A stretch of DNA of 64,000 nt from Mycobacterium sp. UM_CSW (GTDB taxonomy: Bacteria > Actinomycetota > Actinomycetes > Mycobacteriales > Mycobacteriaceae), in assembly GCF_000455205.1 (NCBI RefSeq), contig NZ_AUWQ01000012.1, forward strand, positions 62,001 through 126,000. Reading direction: 5' to 3'. Below the pieces are notes generated by a model. It saw only the letters and a list, made by a program, of their open reading frames with translations. It did no database searches and was not told the origin of the DNA. Shown piece after piece: positions 47,916 to 58,746 of this stretch. Every line of letters begins with the position of its first letter. Positions within the stretch are counted from its first letter, which is position 1. The translations under genes and the position numbers were made by a program.

Positions 47916-48221
47916 TCACCGGTCCTGCTGCAACGTCGCCCACAAACCGGCGGCGTGCAGCTTGGACACGTCGACTTCCATGGATTCTCGGCTGCCCGCC
48001 GACACCACCGCCTTGCCCTCGTTGTGCACCTGCAGCATCAGCTTGGTGGCGTGCGGCTCGCTGTAGCCGAACAACTTTTGGAAGACGTACGTCACATAGG
48101 TCATCAGGTTGACCGGGTCATCCCACACGATGGTGACCCACGGGCTGGCCGTGACGTCCACCGGAGCCGACTCGCGTTGCCCGGTAGTGCCCGGTTTCGT
48201 GGGCGCTGACGCAACAACCAT
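47916..48221 (-). CDS. clpS: ATP-dependent Clp protease adaptor ClpS
   Basis: 101 residues, identical in length to M. tuberculosis Clp[20 protein letters not shown] and [15 protein letters not shown] are the N-degron pocket and ClpC-binding parts of the fold. It delivers N-end-rule substrates to ClpC1P. ATG 48221 chosen by comparison with the orthologue; 48245 is an open alternative. Divergent from pncB by 55 bp. Confidence 0.96.
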   Translation of the reverse strand: MVVASAPTKPGTTGQRESAPVDVTASPWVTIVWDDPVNLMTYVTYVFQKLFGYSEPHATKLMLQVHNEGKAVVSAGSRESMEVDVSKLHAAGLWATLQQDR

Positions 48222-48276
48222 GGCCCCTACGATACCGAGACACACCCCCGTCGCCGCCAGCCGTTACCGTTGCGGA

Positions 48277-49575
48277 ATGAACCAGCCGGTCCTAGCCGGG
48301 CTACTGACCGACAAGTACGAGTTGACCATGCTGGCGGCGGCGCTGCGCGACGGCACCGCCCACCGCCGGACCACGTTCGAACTGTTTGCCCGCCGGCTCC
48401 CCGACGGGCGCCGCTACGGCGTGGTCGCCGGGACCGGCCGGCTCCTGGAAGCGTTGCCGCAGTTCAGGTTCGACGACGACGCCTGCGAATTGCTGGCCCG
48501 ATTCCTCGACCCGGACACCGTGGCTTACCTGCGCGATTTCCGGTTCGGCGGCGATATCGACGGTTACGCCGAAGGCGAGCTGTACTTCCCCGGATCGCCG
48601 GTGCTTTCGGTGCACGGCAGCTTCGCCGAATGCGTCGTTCTCGAGACGTTGGCGCTGTCGATCTTTAACCACGACACGGCGATCGCCTCGGCGGCGGCGC
48701 GCATGGTCAGCGCTGCCGGGGATCGCCCGCTGGTCGAGATGGGGTCGCGCCGAACCCACGAACACGCGGCGGTCGCCGCGGCCCGCGCCGCCTACATCGC
48801 CGGCTTCGCCGCGTCCTCCAACCTGGAGGCGCAGCGCCGATACGGCATTCCCGCCGAGGGCACCTCCGCGCACGCGTTCACCATGCTGCACACGCATCGC
48901 GACGGCCCGGACGAGGTCGCGGCTTTTCGCGCCCAGGTCGACGCGCTGGGCGCCGGCACCACGCTGCTGGTGGACACCTACGACGTGACGACCGGCGTGG
49001 CCAACGCGGTGGCCGCCGCCGGCACCGGGCTCGGCGCCGTCCGCATCGACTCCGGTGAGCTCGGGGTGCTCGCCCGGCAGGTGCGCGACCAGCTCGACGG
49101 GCTGGGAGCCACCCAAACCCGCATCGTGGTGTCCGGCGATCTCGACGAGTTCAGCATCGCCGCGCTGCGCGCCGAGCCGGTCGACAGCTATGGCGTCGGC
49201 ACGTCGCTGGTCACCGGCTCGGGCGCGCCGACCGCGAGCATGGTCTACAAGCTGGTCGAGGTGGACGGCATGCCCGTGCAAAAGCGAAGCAGCCACAAGG
49301 AATCCCACGGCGGCCGCAAACAGGCGCTGCGCCTGGCACGTCCAACCGGCACGATCACCGAGGAGGTGGTCTATCCGGCGGGCCGCCCCCCGGAGACCAC
49401 CGAGCCGTGTCGGGCGGTGACGACGCCGCTCGTCCGCGGCGGCGAGGCGGTGTTCGACGCGGACCTGGCGGCGGCGCGGCAGCTGGTGGCCTCGGGCCTG
49501 CGCAGCCTGCCGTGGGAGGGGTTGAACCTCTCGCACGGCGAGCCCGCGATCCCGACGACGCAGATCCGGGCCTGA
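48277..49575 (+). CDS. pncB: Nicotinate phosphoribosyltransferase
   Basis: 432 residues. It forms nicotinate mononucleotide from nicotinate and PRPP in NAD salvage. LTDKYELTMLAAALRDG, FELFARRLPDGRRYGV, EMGSRRTHEHAAVAAARA, GTSAHAFTMLH and VRIDSGELGVLARQVR are the family blocks. The gene order with dinG matches Rv1330c (pncB1). ATG 48277 has TGCGGA upstream. Confidence 0.95.
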   Translation: MNQPVLAGLLTDKYELTMLAAALRDGTAHRRTTFELFARRLPDGRRYGVVAGTGRLLEALPQFRFDDDACELLARFLDPDTVAYLRDFRFGGDIDGYAEGELYFPGSPVLSVHGSFAECVVLETLALSIFNHDTAIASAAARMVSAAGDRPLVEMGSRRTHEHAAVAAARAAYIAGFAASSNLEAQRRYGIPAEGTSAHAFTMLHTHRDGPDEVAAFRAQVDALGAGTTLLVDTYDVTTGVANAVAAAGTGLGAVRIDSGELGVLARQVRDQLDGLGATQTRIVVSGDLDEFSIAALRAEPVDSYGVGTSLVTGSGAPTASMVYKLVEVDGMPVQKRSSHKESHGGRKQALRLARPTGTITEEVVYPAGRPPETTEPCRAVTTPLVRGGEAVFDADLAAARQLVASGLRSLPWEGLNLSHGEPAIPTTQIRA

Positions 49576-49586
49576 GAGCGAAGGCG

Positions 49587-51590
49587 ATGACCACGCCTGA
49601 GGTGTCCGTGTCCGGGTTGCTCGCCGTGGCCGTGGCCGCGCTCGGCGGCAGCGAGCGCCCCGGGCAGGTCGAGATGGCCGGCGCGGTCGAGCGGGCCTTC
49701 GAGACCGGCGAGCACCTGGTCGTGCAGGCCGGCACGGGCACCGGCAAGTCGCTGGCCTACCTGGTTCCCGCGATCGTCCGCGCGGTCACTGACGAGGCGC
49801 CGGTCGTCGTGTCGACCGCGACGATTGCGCTGCAGCGTCAGCTCGTCGACCGTGACCTGCCCCGGCTGGCCGACTCGCTCGCCGATGCGCTGCCGCGCCG
49901 GCCCCGCTTCGCGCTGTTGAAGGGCCGGCGAAACTACTTGTGCCTGAACAAGATCCATAACGGCGCAGCGACCGGCGAGTCGGACGACGAGCGGCCCCAG
50001 GAAGAGCTCTTCGATCCCGTGGCGGTCAGCGCGCTGGGCCGCGACGTGCAACGCCTCACCGCCTGGGCGTCGGCGACCGATTCGGGTGACCGCGACGACC
50101 TGAAGCCCGGCGTGCCGGACCGATCCTGGTCTCAGGTCAGCGTCTCGGCGCGGGAATGCCTGGGCGTGGCGCGCTGCCCCTTCGGCGCCGAGTGCTTCTC
50201 CGAGCGGGCACGCGCGGAGGCCGGCCGGGCCGATGTCGTCGTCACCAATCACGCCCTGCTGGCCATCGACGCCGTCGCGGAATCGGCGGTGCTGCCGGAG
50301 CACGCGTTGCTGGTGGTCGACGAGGCGCACGAACTCGTCGATCGGGTGACGTCCGTGGCCACCGCCGAGCTGACGTCGGCCGGCCTCGGCGTCGCCGCGC
50401 GCCGGATCACCCGGCTGGTGGAACCCGAACTGGTGCAACGGCTGGAGGCGACGACCGCCAGCTTCGCGGCGGCCATCCACGAGGGCACGCCGGGCCGCAT
50501 CGACCGCCTCGACGACGAGATGGCGACCTACCTGACGGCGCTGCGCGACGTGGCCACCGCGGCGCGCTCGGCGATCGACACCACCAGCGACAGCAAGGCG
50601 GCGTCGGCGCGCGCCGAAGCCGTTGCGGCACTGAGCGAAATCTCCGACACCGCGTCGCGGATCCTCACGTCGTTCACCCCGCCGATCCCGGATCGCAGCG
50701 ACGTGGTCTGGCTCGACCACGAGGACAACCGGGGCTCGGTGCGGCCGGTGCTGCGGGTGGCGCCGCTGTCGGTCGCCGGCTTGCTGCGCACCGAGGTGTT
50801 CTCGCGCTCGACGACGGTGTTGACGTCGGCGACGCTGGCAATCGGCGGGTCCTTCGATGCGATGGCCGCCGCCTGGGGCCTGGCCGGCGGGGAGGGCGAC
50901 GCCCCTTGGCGCGGCCTGGATGTCGGGTCTCCGTTCGACCACGCCAAGGCCGGAATACTCTACGTGGCCGCCCATCTGCCGCCGCCGGGCCGGGACGGCA
51001 CCGGCTCGGCAGAGCAGCTGAACGAGATCGCGGAGCTGATCACCGCCGCGGGCGGGCGCACCCTGGGCCTGTTCTCGTCGATGCGGGCCGCCCGGGCCGC
51101 CGCCGAGGCCATGCGCGGGCGGCTGTCGACGCCGGTGTTGTGCCAGGGCGACGACAGCACCTCGGCGCTGGTCGAGCAGTTCAGCGCCGACGAGGAGACC
51201 TCCCTGTTCGGCACGCTGTCGCTATGGCAGGGCGTCGACGTGCCGGGGCCGTCGCTGTCGCTGGTACTGATCGACCGCATCCCGTTCCCGCGGCCCGACG
51301 ACCCGCTGCTGGGCGCGCGGCAGCGCGCGGTGGCCGCGCGCGGCGGCAACGGCTTCATGGCCGTCGCCGCCAACCATGCCGCGCTGCTGCTGGCCCAGGG
51401 GTCGGGCCGGCTGCTGCGTCGCGTCACCGACCGCGGCGTGGTCGCGGTCCTCGACTCGCGGATGGTTACCGCCGGCTACGGCGGCTACCTGCGGGCGTCG
51501 CTGCCGCCGTTCTGGCAGACCACCAATCCGGCGCAGGTCCGCGCCGCGCTGGAGCGGCTGCGCGCACCCGCGGCTAGCGGGCCAGGGTGA
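49587..51590 (+). CDS. dinG: DinG family ATP-dependent helicase
   Basis: 667 residues of the XPD-like superfamily 2 helicases. Walker A is AGTGTGKSLAYLVP (about residue 48), the four iron-sulphur cysteines are in LKGRRNYLCLNK and ECLGVARCPFGAECF, the DEAH box in VVDEAHELVD, and motif VI in QGSGRLLRRVTDRG. It unwinds DNA 5'-3' and resolves D-loops, R-loops or G-quadruplexes. It follows pncB by 11 bp and overlaps the convergent glgP by 17 bp. Confidence 0.95.
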   Translation: MTTPEVSVSGLLAVAVAALGGSERPGQVEMAGAVERAFETGEHLVVQAGTGTGKSLAYLVPAIVRAVTDEAPVVVSTATIALQRQLVDRDLPRLADSLADALPRRPRFALLKGRRNYLCLNKIHNGAATGESDDERPQEELFDPVAVSALGRDVQRLTAWASATDSGDRDDLKPGVPDRSWSQVSVSARECLGVARCPFGAECFSERARAEAGRADVVVTNHALLAIDAVAESAVLPEHALLVVDEAHELVDRVTSVATAELTSAGLGVAARRITRLVEPELVQRLEATTASFAAAIHEGTPGRIDRLDDEMATYLTALRDVATAARSAIDTTSDSKAASARAEAVAALSEISDTASRILTSFTPPIPDRSDVVWLDHEDNRGSVRPVLRVAPLSVAGLLRTEVFSRSTTVLTSATLAIGGSFDAMAAAWGLAGGEGDAPWRGLDVGSPFDHAKAGILYVAAHLPPPGRDGTGSAEQLNEIAELITAAGGRTLGLFSSMRAARAAAEAMRGRLSTPVLCQGDDSTSALVEQFSADEETSLFGTLSLWQGVDVPGPSLSLVLIDRIPFPRPDDPLLGARQRAVAARGGNGFMAVAANHAALLLAQGSGRLLRRVTDRGVVAVLDSRMVTAGYGGYLRASLPPFWQTTNPAQVRAALERLRAPAASGPG

Positions 51591-54201
51591 CGAGACCGAG
51601 CTCGTTGCTGGCCGCGAGCATGGGGTTGTTGGGCAGCACCCGCACCGTGTATCCGACCGCTCCGGCGAGCGGCAGCGGCGTTGTCGTCGAGAAGACCTGG
51701 TTGCCGCCCTCGGCGGTGCCGGTGTAGGACATCTCGACGGTGACCGGGTCCAGCAGCGCGTCGCCGGTGTCCACCCTGCCCACCAGCGCCTGGACCGTTA
51801 CCTCGTCGGGCGCCAGCCCGTCCAGCTGCACGGTCGCAGTCAGCGTCAGCTTGGAGCCGAGCACCGGGGTGTCCGGCAGGCCGGTGCTGTCGACGTCGGT
51901 GATCGTGATCTTGGGCCATGCCTCGTGGGCGCGCCGGCGATAGACGGCCAGCTCGCGCGCCGCGTCGAATTCCGCGCCGCCGTCTTCGGCCGCCGTGGTT
52001 CTGCGCAGCGATTCCGCCGCGGGCGTGTAGTACTGCTCGACGTAGTCGCGGACCATGCGGGAAGCCAACACCTTCGGGCCGAGGGTCTGCAGGGTGTGGC
52101 GCACCATCTCGATCCACCGCGGCGGGACCCCGTGTTCGTCGCGCTCGTAGAACTTCGGCGCGACCGACTGCTCCAGCAGGTTGTACAGCGCGGTGGATTC
52201 CAGGTCGTCGCGGCGGGACTCGTCGGCCACGCCGTCGGCGGTCGGTATCTCCCAACCGTTTTCGCCGTCGTACCACTCGTCCCACCAGCCGTCGCGGATG
52301 GACAGGTTCAGCCCGCCGTTGAGCGCGCTCTTCATTCCCGAAGTGCCGCAAGCCTCCAGGGGGCGCAACGGGTTGTTCAGCCAGACGTCGCAACCCCAAT
52401 ACAGCAGTCTGGCCATCGACATGTCGTAGTCCGGCAGAAACGCGATGCGGTGCCGCACCTCCGGCCGGTCGGCGAAGCGCACCACCTGCTGGATCAGCGC
52501 CTTGCCGCCGTCGTCGGCCGGGTGCGATTTGCCGGCAACGATCAGCTGGATCGGCCTTTCCTTGTCGAGCAGCAGTTGTTCCAGCCGATCCGGATCGCGC
52601 AGCATCAGCGTCAGCCGCTTGTAGGTCGGCACCCGCCGGGCAAACCCGACGGTGAGCACGTCGGGGTCGAAAGCCTTTGCAATCCAACCCAATTCGGCAT
52701 CCGGGGCGCCCCGTTCCTGCCACGAGCGGCGCAACCGCCGCCGGACATCCTCGACCAGCAGCGACCGCAGTTGCGAGCGAATCCACCACAGGTGACCGGG
52801 GTCGACCTCCTGGAGTCGCAGCCACACGCCCGGATCGCCGAACGAATCCGACCCGGCCAGCTCGCGCCCCAGCTGCAACCATTGCGGCGCCGCCCAGGTA
52901 CGGGCGTGAACGCCGTTGGTGATCGAGCCGATCGGCACCTCGGCCGAATCGAATCCCGGCCACAGCTCGTTGAACATCGCCCGGCTGACCCGCCCGTGCA
53001 ACAACGAGACACCGTTGGCTCGTTGCGCCAGCCGCAGTCCCATGTGGGCCATGTTGAACTTGGTGGGATCGTCCTCGGCGCCGAGCTCGAGGATCCGGGC
53101 AGTCGGCACGCCCGGCAGCAGGGTGGGCGCGCCTTTGGCCTTACCGTCCCCGTCCGGGCCGTCGCCCAGGCCGTCGTCGAAATACAGCCGCACCATGTCG
53201 ACCGGGAATCGGTCGATGCCGGCGGGTACCGGCGTGTGGGTGGTGAACACCGTGGCCGACCGGACGACGGTCAGCGCGGTGTCGAAGTCCAGTCCCGAAT
53301 CGGTGATCAGCTCGCGGATGCGTTCGGTCCCGAGGAAGCCGGCGTGCCCCTCGTTCATGTGCCACACCTCGGGGGCGGGCAGCCCCTCGATCGCGGTGAA
53401 CGCACGGATCGCCCGCACCCCGCCGATGCCGGCCAGGATCTCTTGGCGCATCCGGTGCTCCTGGTCGCCGCCGTAGAGCCGATCGGTCACGCCGCGCAGT
53501 TCGTGCTCGTTCTCGGGGACGTCGGAGTCCAGCAGCAGCAGCGGAACCCTTCCCACCTGCGCGACCCAGACCCGCGCCCGCAGCTGCGCCGAGTCGGGCA
53601 GCGTCAGCTCCACCAGCACCGGATTGCGCGCGGAGTCGGTGAGCAGCCGCAGCGGCAGCCCCTGCGGGTCCAGCGCCGGATAGGTCTCGTGCTGCCAGCC
53701 GTCCGCGGTGAGCGACTGCCGGAAGTAGCCGGAGCGGTAGTAGAGGCCCACCGCGATCAACGGGACGCCCAGATCGGACGCGGACTTCAGGTGGTCTCCG
53801 GCGAGGATCCCCAGGCCGCCCGAATAGTTGGGTAGCACCTCGGCGACGCCGAACTCCATCGAGAAGTAGGCGATCGCGGCCGGCATTGCGGCACCGGCAT
53901 GCTGGCGCTGCTGATACCAGAGCGGGCGGCTCAAGTAATCGTTCAGGTCGGCGGAAAGCGCGTCGAGCCGGCCCAGGAATCCTTCGTCGAGCGCCAACTC
54001 GTCCAACCGCGACGGGCTCACCGCACCGAGCAGCGCCACCGGATCGCAGCCGCAGCGCGCCCACAGCTCCGCGTCGATGGTCGCGAACAGATCCTGGGTG
54101 GGCTTGTTCCACGACCACCGCAGGTTGGTCGAAAGCTGATCCAGCGCGGCGAGACGCTCGGGCAAATGAGCACGGACCGTAAAGCGGCGAAGGGCTTTCA
54201 C
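51574..54201 (-). CDS. glgP: Alpha-glucan (glycogen) phosphorylase
   Basis: 875 residues of the GT35 family (short-form, archaeal/actinobacterial type). The N-terminal domain starts MKALRRFTVRAHLPERLAA; the active-site region has WHMNEGHAGFL, SITNGVHARTW and the PLP-lysine motif ACGTSGMKSALNGGLNLS. It releases glucose-1-phosphate from cytosolic alpha-glucan. Divergent from glgE-glgB, forming the alpha-glucan metabolism locus as in Rv1326c-Rv1328. Confidence 0.95.
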   Translation of the reverse strand: MKALRRFTVRAHLPERLAALDQLSTNLRWSWNKPTQDLFATIDAELWARCGCDPVALLGAVSPSRLDELALDEGFLGRLDALSADLNDYLSRPLWYQQRQHAGAAMPAAIAYFSMEFGVAEVLPNYSGGLGILAGDHLKSASDLGVPLIAVGLYYRSGYFRQSLTADGWQHETYPALDPQGLPLRLLTDSARNPVLVELTLPDSAQLRARVWVAQVGRVPLLLLDSDVPENEHELRGVTDRLYGGDQEHRMRQEILAGIGGVRAIRAFTAIEGLPAPEVWHMNEGHAGFLGTERIRELITDSGLDFDTALTVVRSATVFTTHTPVPAGIDRFPVDMVRLYFDDGLGDGPDGDGKAKGAPTLLPGVPTARILELGAEDDPTKFNMAHMGLRLAQRANGVSLLHGRVSRAMFNELWPGFDSAEVPIGSITNGVHARTWAAPQWLQLGRELAGSDSFGDPGVWLRLQEVDPGHLWWIRSQLRSLLVEDVRRRLRRSWQERGAPDAELGWIAKAFDPDVLTVGFARRVPTYKRLTLMLRDPDRLEQLLLDKERPIQLIVAGKSHPADDGGKALIQQVVRFADRPEVRHRIAFLPDYDMSMARLLYWGCDVWLNNPLRPLEACGTSGMKSALNGGLNLSIRDGWWDEWYDGENGWEIPTADGVADESRRDDLESTALYNLLEQSVAPKFYERDEHGVPPRWIEMVRHTLQTLGPKVLASRMVRDYVEQYYTPAAESLRRTTAAEDGGAEFDAARELAVYRRRAHEAWPKITITDVDSTGLPDTPVLGSKLTLTATVQLDGLAPDEVTVQALVGRVDTGDALLDPVTVEMSYTGTAEGGNQVFSTTTPLPLAGAVGYTVRVLPNNPMLAASNELGLVTLAR

Positions 54202-54423
54202 ACGTCATTACCTTACTGAGGATTTCGCCGCTCGCAGGTCCAGCGAGTGCTCGTTCGTATTCGCCGGTGTGTGATCGCCCACTAGGCTGGGTATCGGTTA
54301 GTGATGGGGCCGCAACGATGCGGTTCCGTTAGATGAAGTCCCACGGCAGGAAGTCTCTGAGAGGCGAGGCATTCCGCGGCGAAGCACAGCGCGGTCTCGC
54401 CACACAATCGAAACGGAGTGGTT

Positions 54424-56517
54424 GTGCCCGGTCGTGTCGAGATCGACAACGTCCAGCCCGTCGTCTCCTGCGGCGCGTACCCCGCCAAGGCGGTGGTCGG
54501 CGAGATGGTCCCGGTCAGCGCCGCGGTCTGGAGAGAAGGCCACGAGGCGGTCGCGGCGACCCTGGTCGTGCGCTATCACGGCCAGCGCTATCCGCAGGTA
54601 ACCGAAACGCGCCGAATAAAGGCCGTCCAGGCCCCCGAACGGACCGCACCGGCGCTCGACGGCAAGGCCGCCGAGCAGCGCATCAAGCCGCTGCTGCTGC
54701 CGATGACCGAGGGCCAGGAACCCTACGTTTTCCACGGGGTGTTCACCCCCGACCGGGTCGGGCTGTGGACCTTCCGCGTCGACGGGTGGGGTGACCCCAT
54801 TCACTCGTGGCGGCACGGGCTGGTCGCCAAGCTCGACGCCGGACAGGGCGCGACCGAGCTGTCCAACGATCTACTGGTGGGAGCCGCGCTGTTCGAGCGT
54901 GCCGCGACCGGTGTGCCGCGCGCGCATCGCGACCCGCTACTCGCGGCGGCCAAGGCGCTGCGGACGCCCGGGGACCCGGTCACCCGCACCGCGCTGGCGC
55001 TGGCCCCCGAAATCGAGGAACTCCTGGCGGAGTATCCGTTGCGCGACCTGGTCACCCGCGGCGAGCAGTTCGGGGTGTGGGTGGACCGGCCGCTGGCCCG
55101 GTTCGGCGCGTGGTACGAGATGTTCCCGCGCTCGACGGGCGGCTGGGATAAGAACGGCAAGCCCGTGCACGGCACGTTCGCCACCGCCGCCGCCCAGCTC
55201 CCGCGGATCGCGGACATGGGCTTCGACGTCGTCTACCTCCCGCCGATCCATCCGATCGGCAAGGTACATCGCAAGGGCCGCAACAACTCCCCGACGGCCG
55301 CGCCCGGCGACGTGGGATCTCCGTGGGCGATCGGCAGCGACGAGGGCGGCCACGACGCGATACACCCGGACCTGGGCACGATCGACGACTTCGACGACTT
55401 CGTCTCCGCCGCACGTGATCTGGGCATGGAGGTGGCGCTGGACCTGGCGTTGCAGTGCGCGCCCGATCATCCGTGGGCCCGCGAACACCGGCAGTGGTTC
55501 ACCGAACTGCCCGACGGCACCATCGCCTACGCGGAGAACCCGCCGAAGAAGTACCAGGACATCTATCCGATCAACTTCGACAACGACCCGGCGGGTCTCT
55601 ACGACGAAGTGCTGCGCGTGGTCCGGCACTGGATTGACCACGGCATCAAGTTCTTTCGGGTCGACAATCCGCACACCAAGCCGCCCGATTTCTGGGCCTG
55701 GCTGATCGGTCAGGTCAAGGACGCCGACCCCGACGTGCTCTTCCTCTCGGAGGCCTTCACACCGCCGGTCCGGCAATATGGCCTGGCCAAGCTCGGCTTC
55801 ACGCAGTCTTACAGCTACTTCACCTGGCGCACGTCCAAATGGGAGCTCACCGAATTCGGCAACGACATCGCCGCCCTCGCCGACTTTCGCCGGCCGAACC
55901 TGTTCGTCAACACCCCCGACATCCTGCATGCGACGCTGCAGCACAACGGCCCGGGCATGTTCGCCATCCGCGCGGTGCTGGCCGCGACCATGGGACCCGC
56001 CTGGGGCGTGTACTCCGGTTACGAGCTGTTCGAACACCGCGCGGTGCGCGAGGGCAGCGAGGAGTACCTGGACTCCGAGAAGTACGAATTGCGCCCCCGC
56101 GACTTCGCGGGTGCGCTGGCCGAAGGCCGATCACTCGAACCCTTCATCAAGCGGCTCAACATGATTCGGCGCCTGCACCCGGCGCTTCAGCAGCTGCGTA
56201 CGATCCATTTCCATGGCGTGGACAACGACGCGGTGCTTGCCTACAGCAAGTTCGACCCGGCCACCGGCGACTGCGTGCTGGTGGTGGTGACCCTCAACGC
56301 GTTCGGGCCCGAGGAAGCGACGCTGTGGTTGGACATGGCCGCATTGGGTATGGAACCCTATGAGCGTTTTTGGGTGCGTGACGAGATCAGCGGTCAGGAA
56401 TTTCAATGGGGGCAATCCAATTACATTCGCCTCGATCCCGGGCAGGCGGTCGCACACATCATCAACATGCCGCTCATACCTTACGAATCGCGAATCACGC
56501 TGCTGCGTAGGAGGTGA
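54424..56517 (+). CDS. glgE: Alpha-1,4-glucan:maltose-1-phosphate maltosyltransferase
   Basis: 697 residues of GH13_3. It transfers maltose from maltose-1-phosphate onto alpha-1,4-glucan. [29 protein letters not shown], the nucleophile Asp in [12 protein letters not shown], the acid Glu in [10 protein letters not shown] and NTPDILHA are all intact. GTG 54424 has GGAG 5 nt upstream; its N-terminus is slightly shorter than that of Rv1327c. In M. tuberculosis this enzyme makes intracellular and capsular glucan. Six bp separate it from glgB. Confidence 0.97.
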   Translation: MPGRVEIDNVQPVVSCGAYPAKAVVGEMVPVSAAVWREGHEAVAATLVVRYHGQRYPQVTETRRIKAVQAPERTAPALDGKAAEQRIKPLLLPMTEGQEPYVFHGVFTPDRVGLWTFRVDGWGDPIHSWRHGLVAKLDAGQGATELSNDLLVGAALFERAATGVPRAHRDPLLAAAKALRTPGDPVTRTALALAPEIEELLAEYPLRDLVTRGEQFGVWVDRPLARFGAWYEMFPRSTGGWDKNGKPVHGTFATAAAQLPRIADMGFDVVYLPPIHPIGKVHRKGRNNSPTAAPGDVGSPWAIGSDEGGHDAIHPDLGTIDDFDDFVSAARDLGMEVALDLALQCAPDHPWAREHRQWFTELPDGTIAYAENPPKKYQDIYPINFDNDPAGLYDEVLRVVRHWIDHGIKFFRVDNPHTKPPDFWAWLIGQVKDADPDVLFLSEAFTPPVRQYGLAKLGFTQSYSYFTWRTSKWELTEFGNDIAALADFRRPNLFVNTPDILHATLQHNGPGMFAIRAVLAATMGPAWGVYSGYELFEHRAVREGSEEYLDSEKYELRPRDFAGALAEGRSLEPFIKRLNMIRRLHPALQQLRTIHFHGVDNDAVLAYSKFDPATGDCVLVVVTLNAFGPEEATLWLDMAALGMEPYERFWVRDEISGQEFQWGQSNYIRLDPGQAVAHIINMPLIPYESRITLLRRR

Positions 56518-56523
56518 CGGGCT

Positions 56524-58719
56524 GTGAGCCGAACCGACGAACTGGCCGGACTGGATCTGGCGCCCGATCCGGCCGACTTGGCGCGCCTGGTGGCCGGCGC
56601 GCACTACAACCCGCACGGCATCCTCGGTGCCCATGAGTACGGCGATCACACGGTGATCCGCGCGTTTCGCCCGCACGCGCGGGAAGTCGTCGCGCTGGTC
56701 GGCGAGGACCGGTTCCCGCTGCAGCACGTCGAAGCCGGCCTGTTCGCCGTTGCCCTGCCGTTCACCAACCTGATCGACTACCGCCTCGAGGTGACCTACG
56801 AGGGTTCCGACCCGTACGTCGTCGCCGACGCCTACCGCTTCCTGCCCACCCTGGGCGAAGTCGACCTGCATCTGTTCAACGAGGGCCGCCACGAGCGGCT
56901 CTGGGAAGTCCTGGGCGCCCATCCCCGCTCGTTCACCACGGCCGACGGCGTCGTGACCGGGGTCTCGTTCGCCGTGTGGGCTCCGAACGCCAAGGGCGTC
57001 AACTTGATCGGGGAGTTCAACGGCTGGACCGGCAACGACGCGCCGATGCGGGTGCTCGGCTCCTCCGGGGTATGGGAGTTGTTCTGGCCCGGCTTTCCGG
57101 TGGAGGGCCTGTACAAGTTCCGGGTGCACGGCGCCGACGGCGTGGTGACCGAGCGGGCCGATCCCATGGCATTCGCCACCGAGGTTCCGCCGCACACCGC
57201 GTCCCGCGTCACGCGCAGCACCTACACCTGGGAGGACGCGGACTGGATGGCGCGGCGCGCGCAGCGCAATCCGGTGTTCGAGCCGATGAGCACCTACGAG
57301 GTGCACCTCGGTTCCTGGCGTCCGGGGCTGAGCTACCGCCAGCTCGCCCGCGAGCTGACGGATTACGTTGTGGAGCACGGGTTCACACATGTGGAACTGC
57401 TGCCCGTCGCCGAACACCCGTTCGCGGGGTCGTGGGGATACCAGGTCACCTCGTACTACGCCCCGACGTCTCGATTCGGCGCGCCCGACGACTTCCGGGC
57501 GCTGGTCGACGCCCTGCACCAGGCTGGCATCGGCGTGATCGTGGACTGGGTGCCGGCGCACTTCCCGAAGGACGCGTGGGCGTTGGGCCGATTCGACGGC
57601 ACCCCGCTCTACGAGCATGCCGACCCCAAGCGCGGCGAGCAACTCGACTGGGGCACTTACGTCTTCGACTTCGGCCGCGCGGAGGTGCGCAACTTCCTGG
57701 TCGCCAACGCGCTGTACTGGCTCGAGGAGTACCACGTGGACGGCCTACGGGTGGACGCGGTCGCATCGATGCTGTACCTGGACTACTCGCGCCCCGAGGG
57801 CGGCTGGACCCCGAACATCTACGGCGGGCGGGAAAACCTGGAGGCCGTGCAGTTCCTGCAGGAGATGAACGCCACCGCGCACAAGGCTGCGCCCGGCATC
57901 GTCACCATCGCCGAGGAGTCGACATCGTGGCCGGGCGTCACGCGGCCCACCAACCTTGGCGGCCTTGGCTTTTCGATGAAGTGGAATATGGGCTGGATGC
58001 ACGACACGCTCGACTACATCAGCCGCGATCCGATCTACCGCAGCTACCACCACCACGAGATGACGTTCTCGATGCTGTACGCGTTCAGCGAGAACTATGT
58101 GCTGCCGATCAGTCACGACGAAGTGGTGCACGGCAAGGGGACCCTGTGGGGTCGCATGCCGGGCAACAACCACGTCAAGGCCGCGGGGCTGCGCAGCCTG
58201 CTCGCCTACCAGTGGGCGCACCCGGGCAAGCAATTGTTGTTCATGGGCCAGGAATTCGCCCAGCGTGCCGAGTGGTCGGAGCAGAACGGTTTGGATTGGT
58301 GGCAGCTCGATGAGCAGGGCTTCTCCAACGGCGTCTTGCGCTTCGTGCGCGACATCAACGAGATCTATCGCAGCCGCCCGGCCCTCTGGAGCCAGGACAC
58401 CGTTCCCGAGGGCTATTCCTGGATCGACGCCAACGACTCGGCCAACAACGTGCTGAGTTTCCTGCGATACGGCAAAGACGGCTCGGTAATGGCCTGCGTC
58501 TTCAATTTCGCCGGTTCGGAGCACAGCGGCTATCGCCTCGGGCTGCCGTACGCCGGCCGCTGGCGCGAGGTGCTCAACACCGACGCGACCATCTACAACG
58601 GGTCGGGAATCGGCAACATGGGCGGCGTCGACGCCACCGAAGACCCATGGCATGGCCGCCCCGCCTCCGCGGTGATGGTGCTGCCTCCCACGTCGGCGCT
58701 GTGGCTGGAACCCGAATAG
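56524..58719 (+). CDS. glgB: 1,4-alpha-glucan branching enzyme
   Basis: 731 residues, the same length as Rv1326c. An N-terminal carbohydrate-binding domain ([19 protein letters not shown]) precedes the GH13_9 catalytic barrel with VDWVPAHFP, nucleophile Asp in [17 protein letters not shown], acid Glu in [10 protein letters not shown] and [11 protein letters not shown]. It introduces alpha-1,6 branches into the glucan elongated by GlgE. GTG start with GGAGGTG upstream overlapping the glgE end. Confidence 0.97.
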   Translation: MSRTDELAGLDLAPDPADLARLVAGAHYNPHGILGAHEYGDHTVIRAFRPHAREVVALVGEDRFPLQHVEAGLFAVALPFTNLIDYRLEVTYEGSDPYVVADAYRFLPTLGEVDLHLFNEGRHERLWEVLGAHPRSFTTADGVVTGVSFAVWAPNAKGVNLIGEFNGWTGNDAPMRVLGSSGVWELFWPGFPVEGLYKFRVHGADGVVTERADPMAFATEVPPHTASRVTRSTYTWEDADWMARRAQRNPVFEPMSTYEVHLGSWRPGLSYRQLARELTDYVVEHGFTHVELLPVAEHPFAGSWGYQVTSYYAPTSRFGAPDDFRALVDALHQAGIGVIVDWVPAHFPKDAWALGRFDGTPLYEHADPKRGEQLDWGTYVFDFGRAEVRNFLVANALYWLEEYHVDGLRVDAVASMLYLDYSRPEGGWTPNIYGGRENLEAVQFLQEMNATAHKAAPGIVTIAEESTSWPGVTRPTNLGGLGFSMKWNMGWMHDTLDYISRDPIYRSYHHHEMTFSMLYAFSENYVLPISHDEVVHGKGTLWGRMPGNNHVKAAGLRSLLAYQWAHPGKQLLFMGQEFAQRAEWSEQNGLDWWQLDEQGFSNGVLRFVRDINEIYRSRPALWSQDTVPEGYSWIDANDSANNVLSFLRYGKDGSVMACVFNFAGSEHSGYRLGLPYAGRWREVLNTDATIYNGSGIGNMGGVDATEDPWHGRPASAVMVLPPTSALWLEPE

Positions 58720-58746
58720 GGACCGGTCGCGGCGCGAGCCGGAAAC

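Noticed and set aside
51574-51590. Overlap of dinG and glgP 3' ends as a possible frameshift or truncation
   Set aside because: Both proteins end with their normal family C-termini; a 17-bp tail-to-tail overlap is ordinary.
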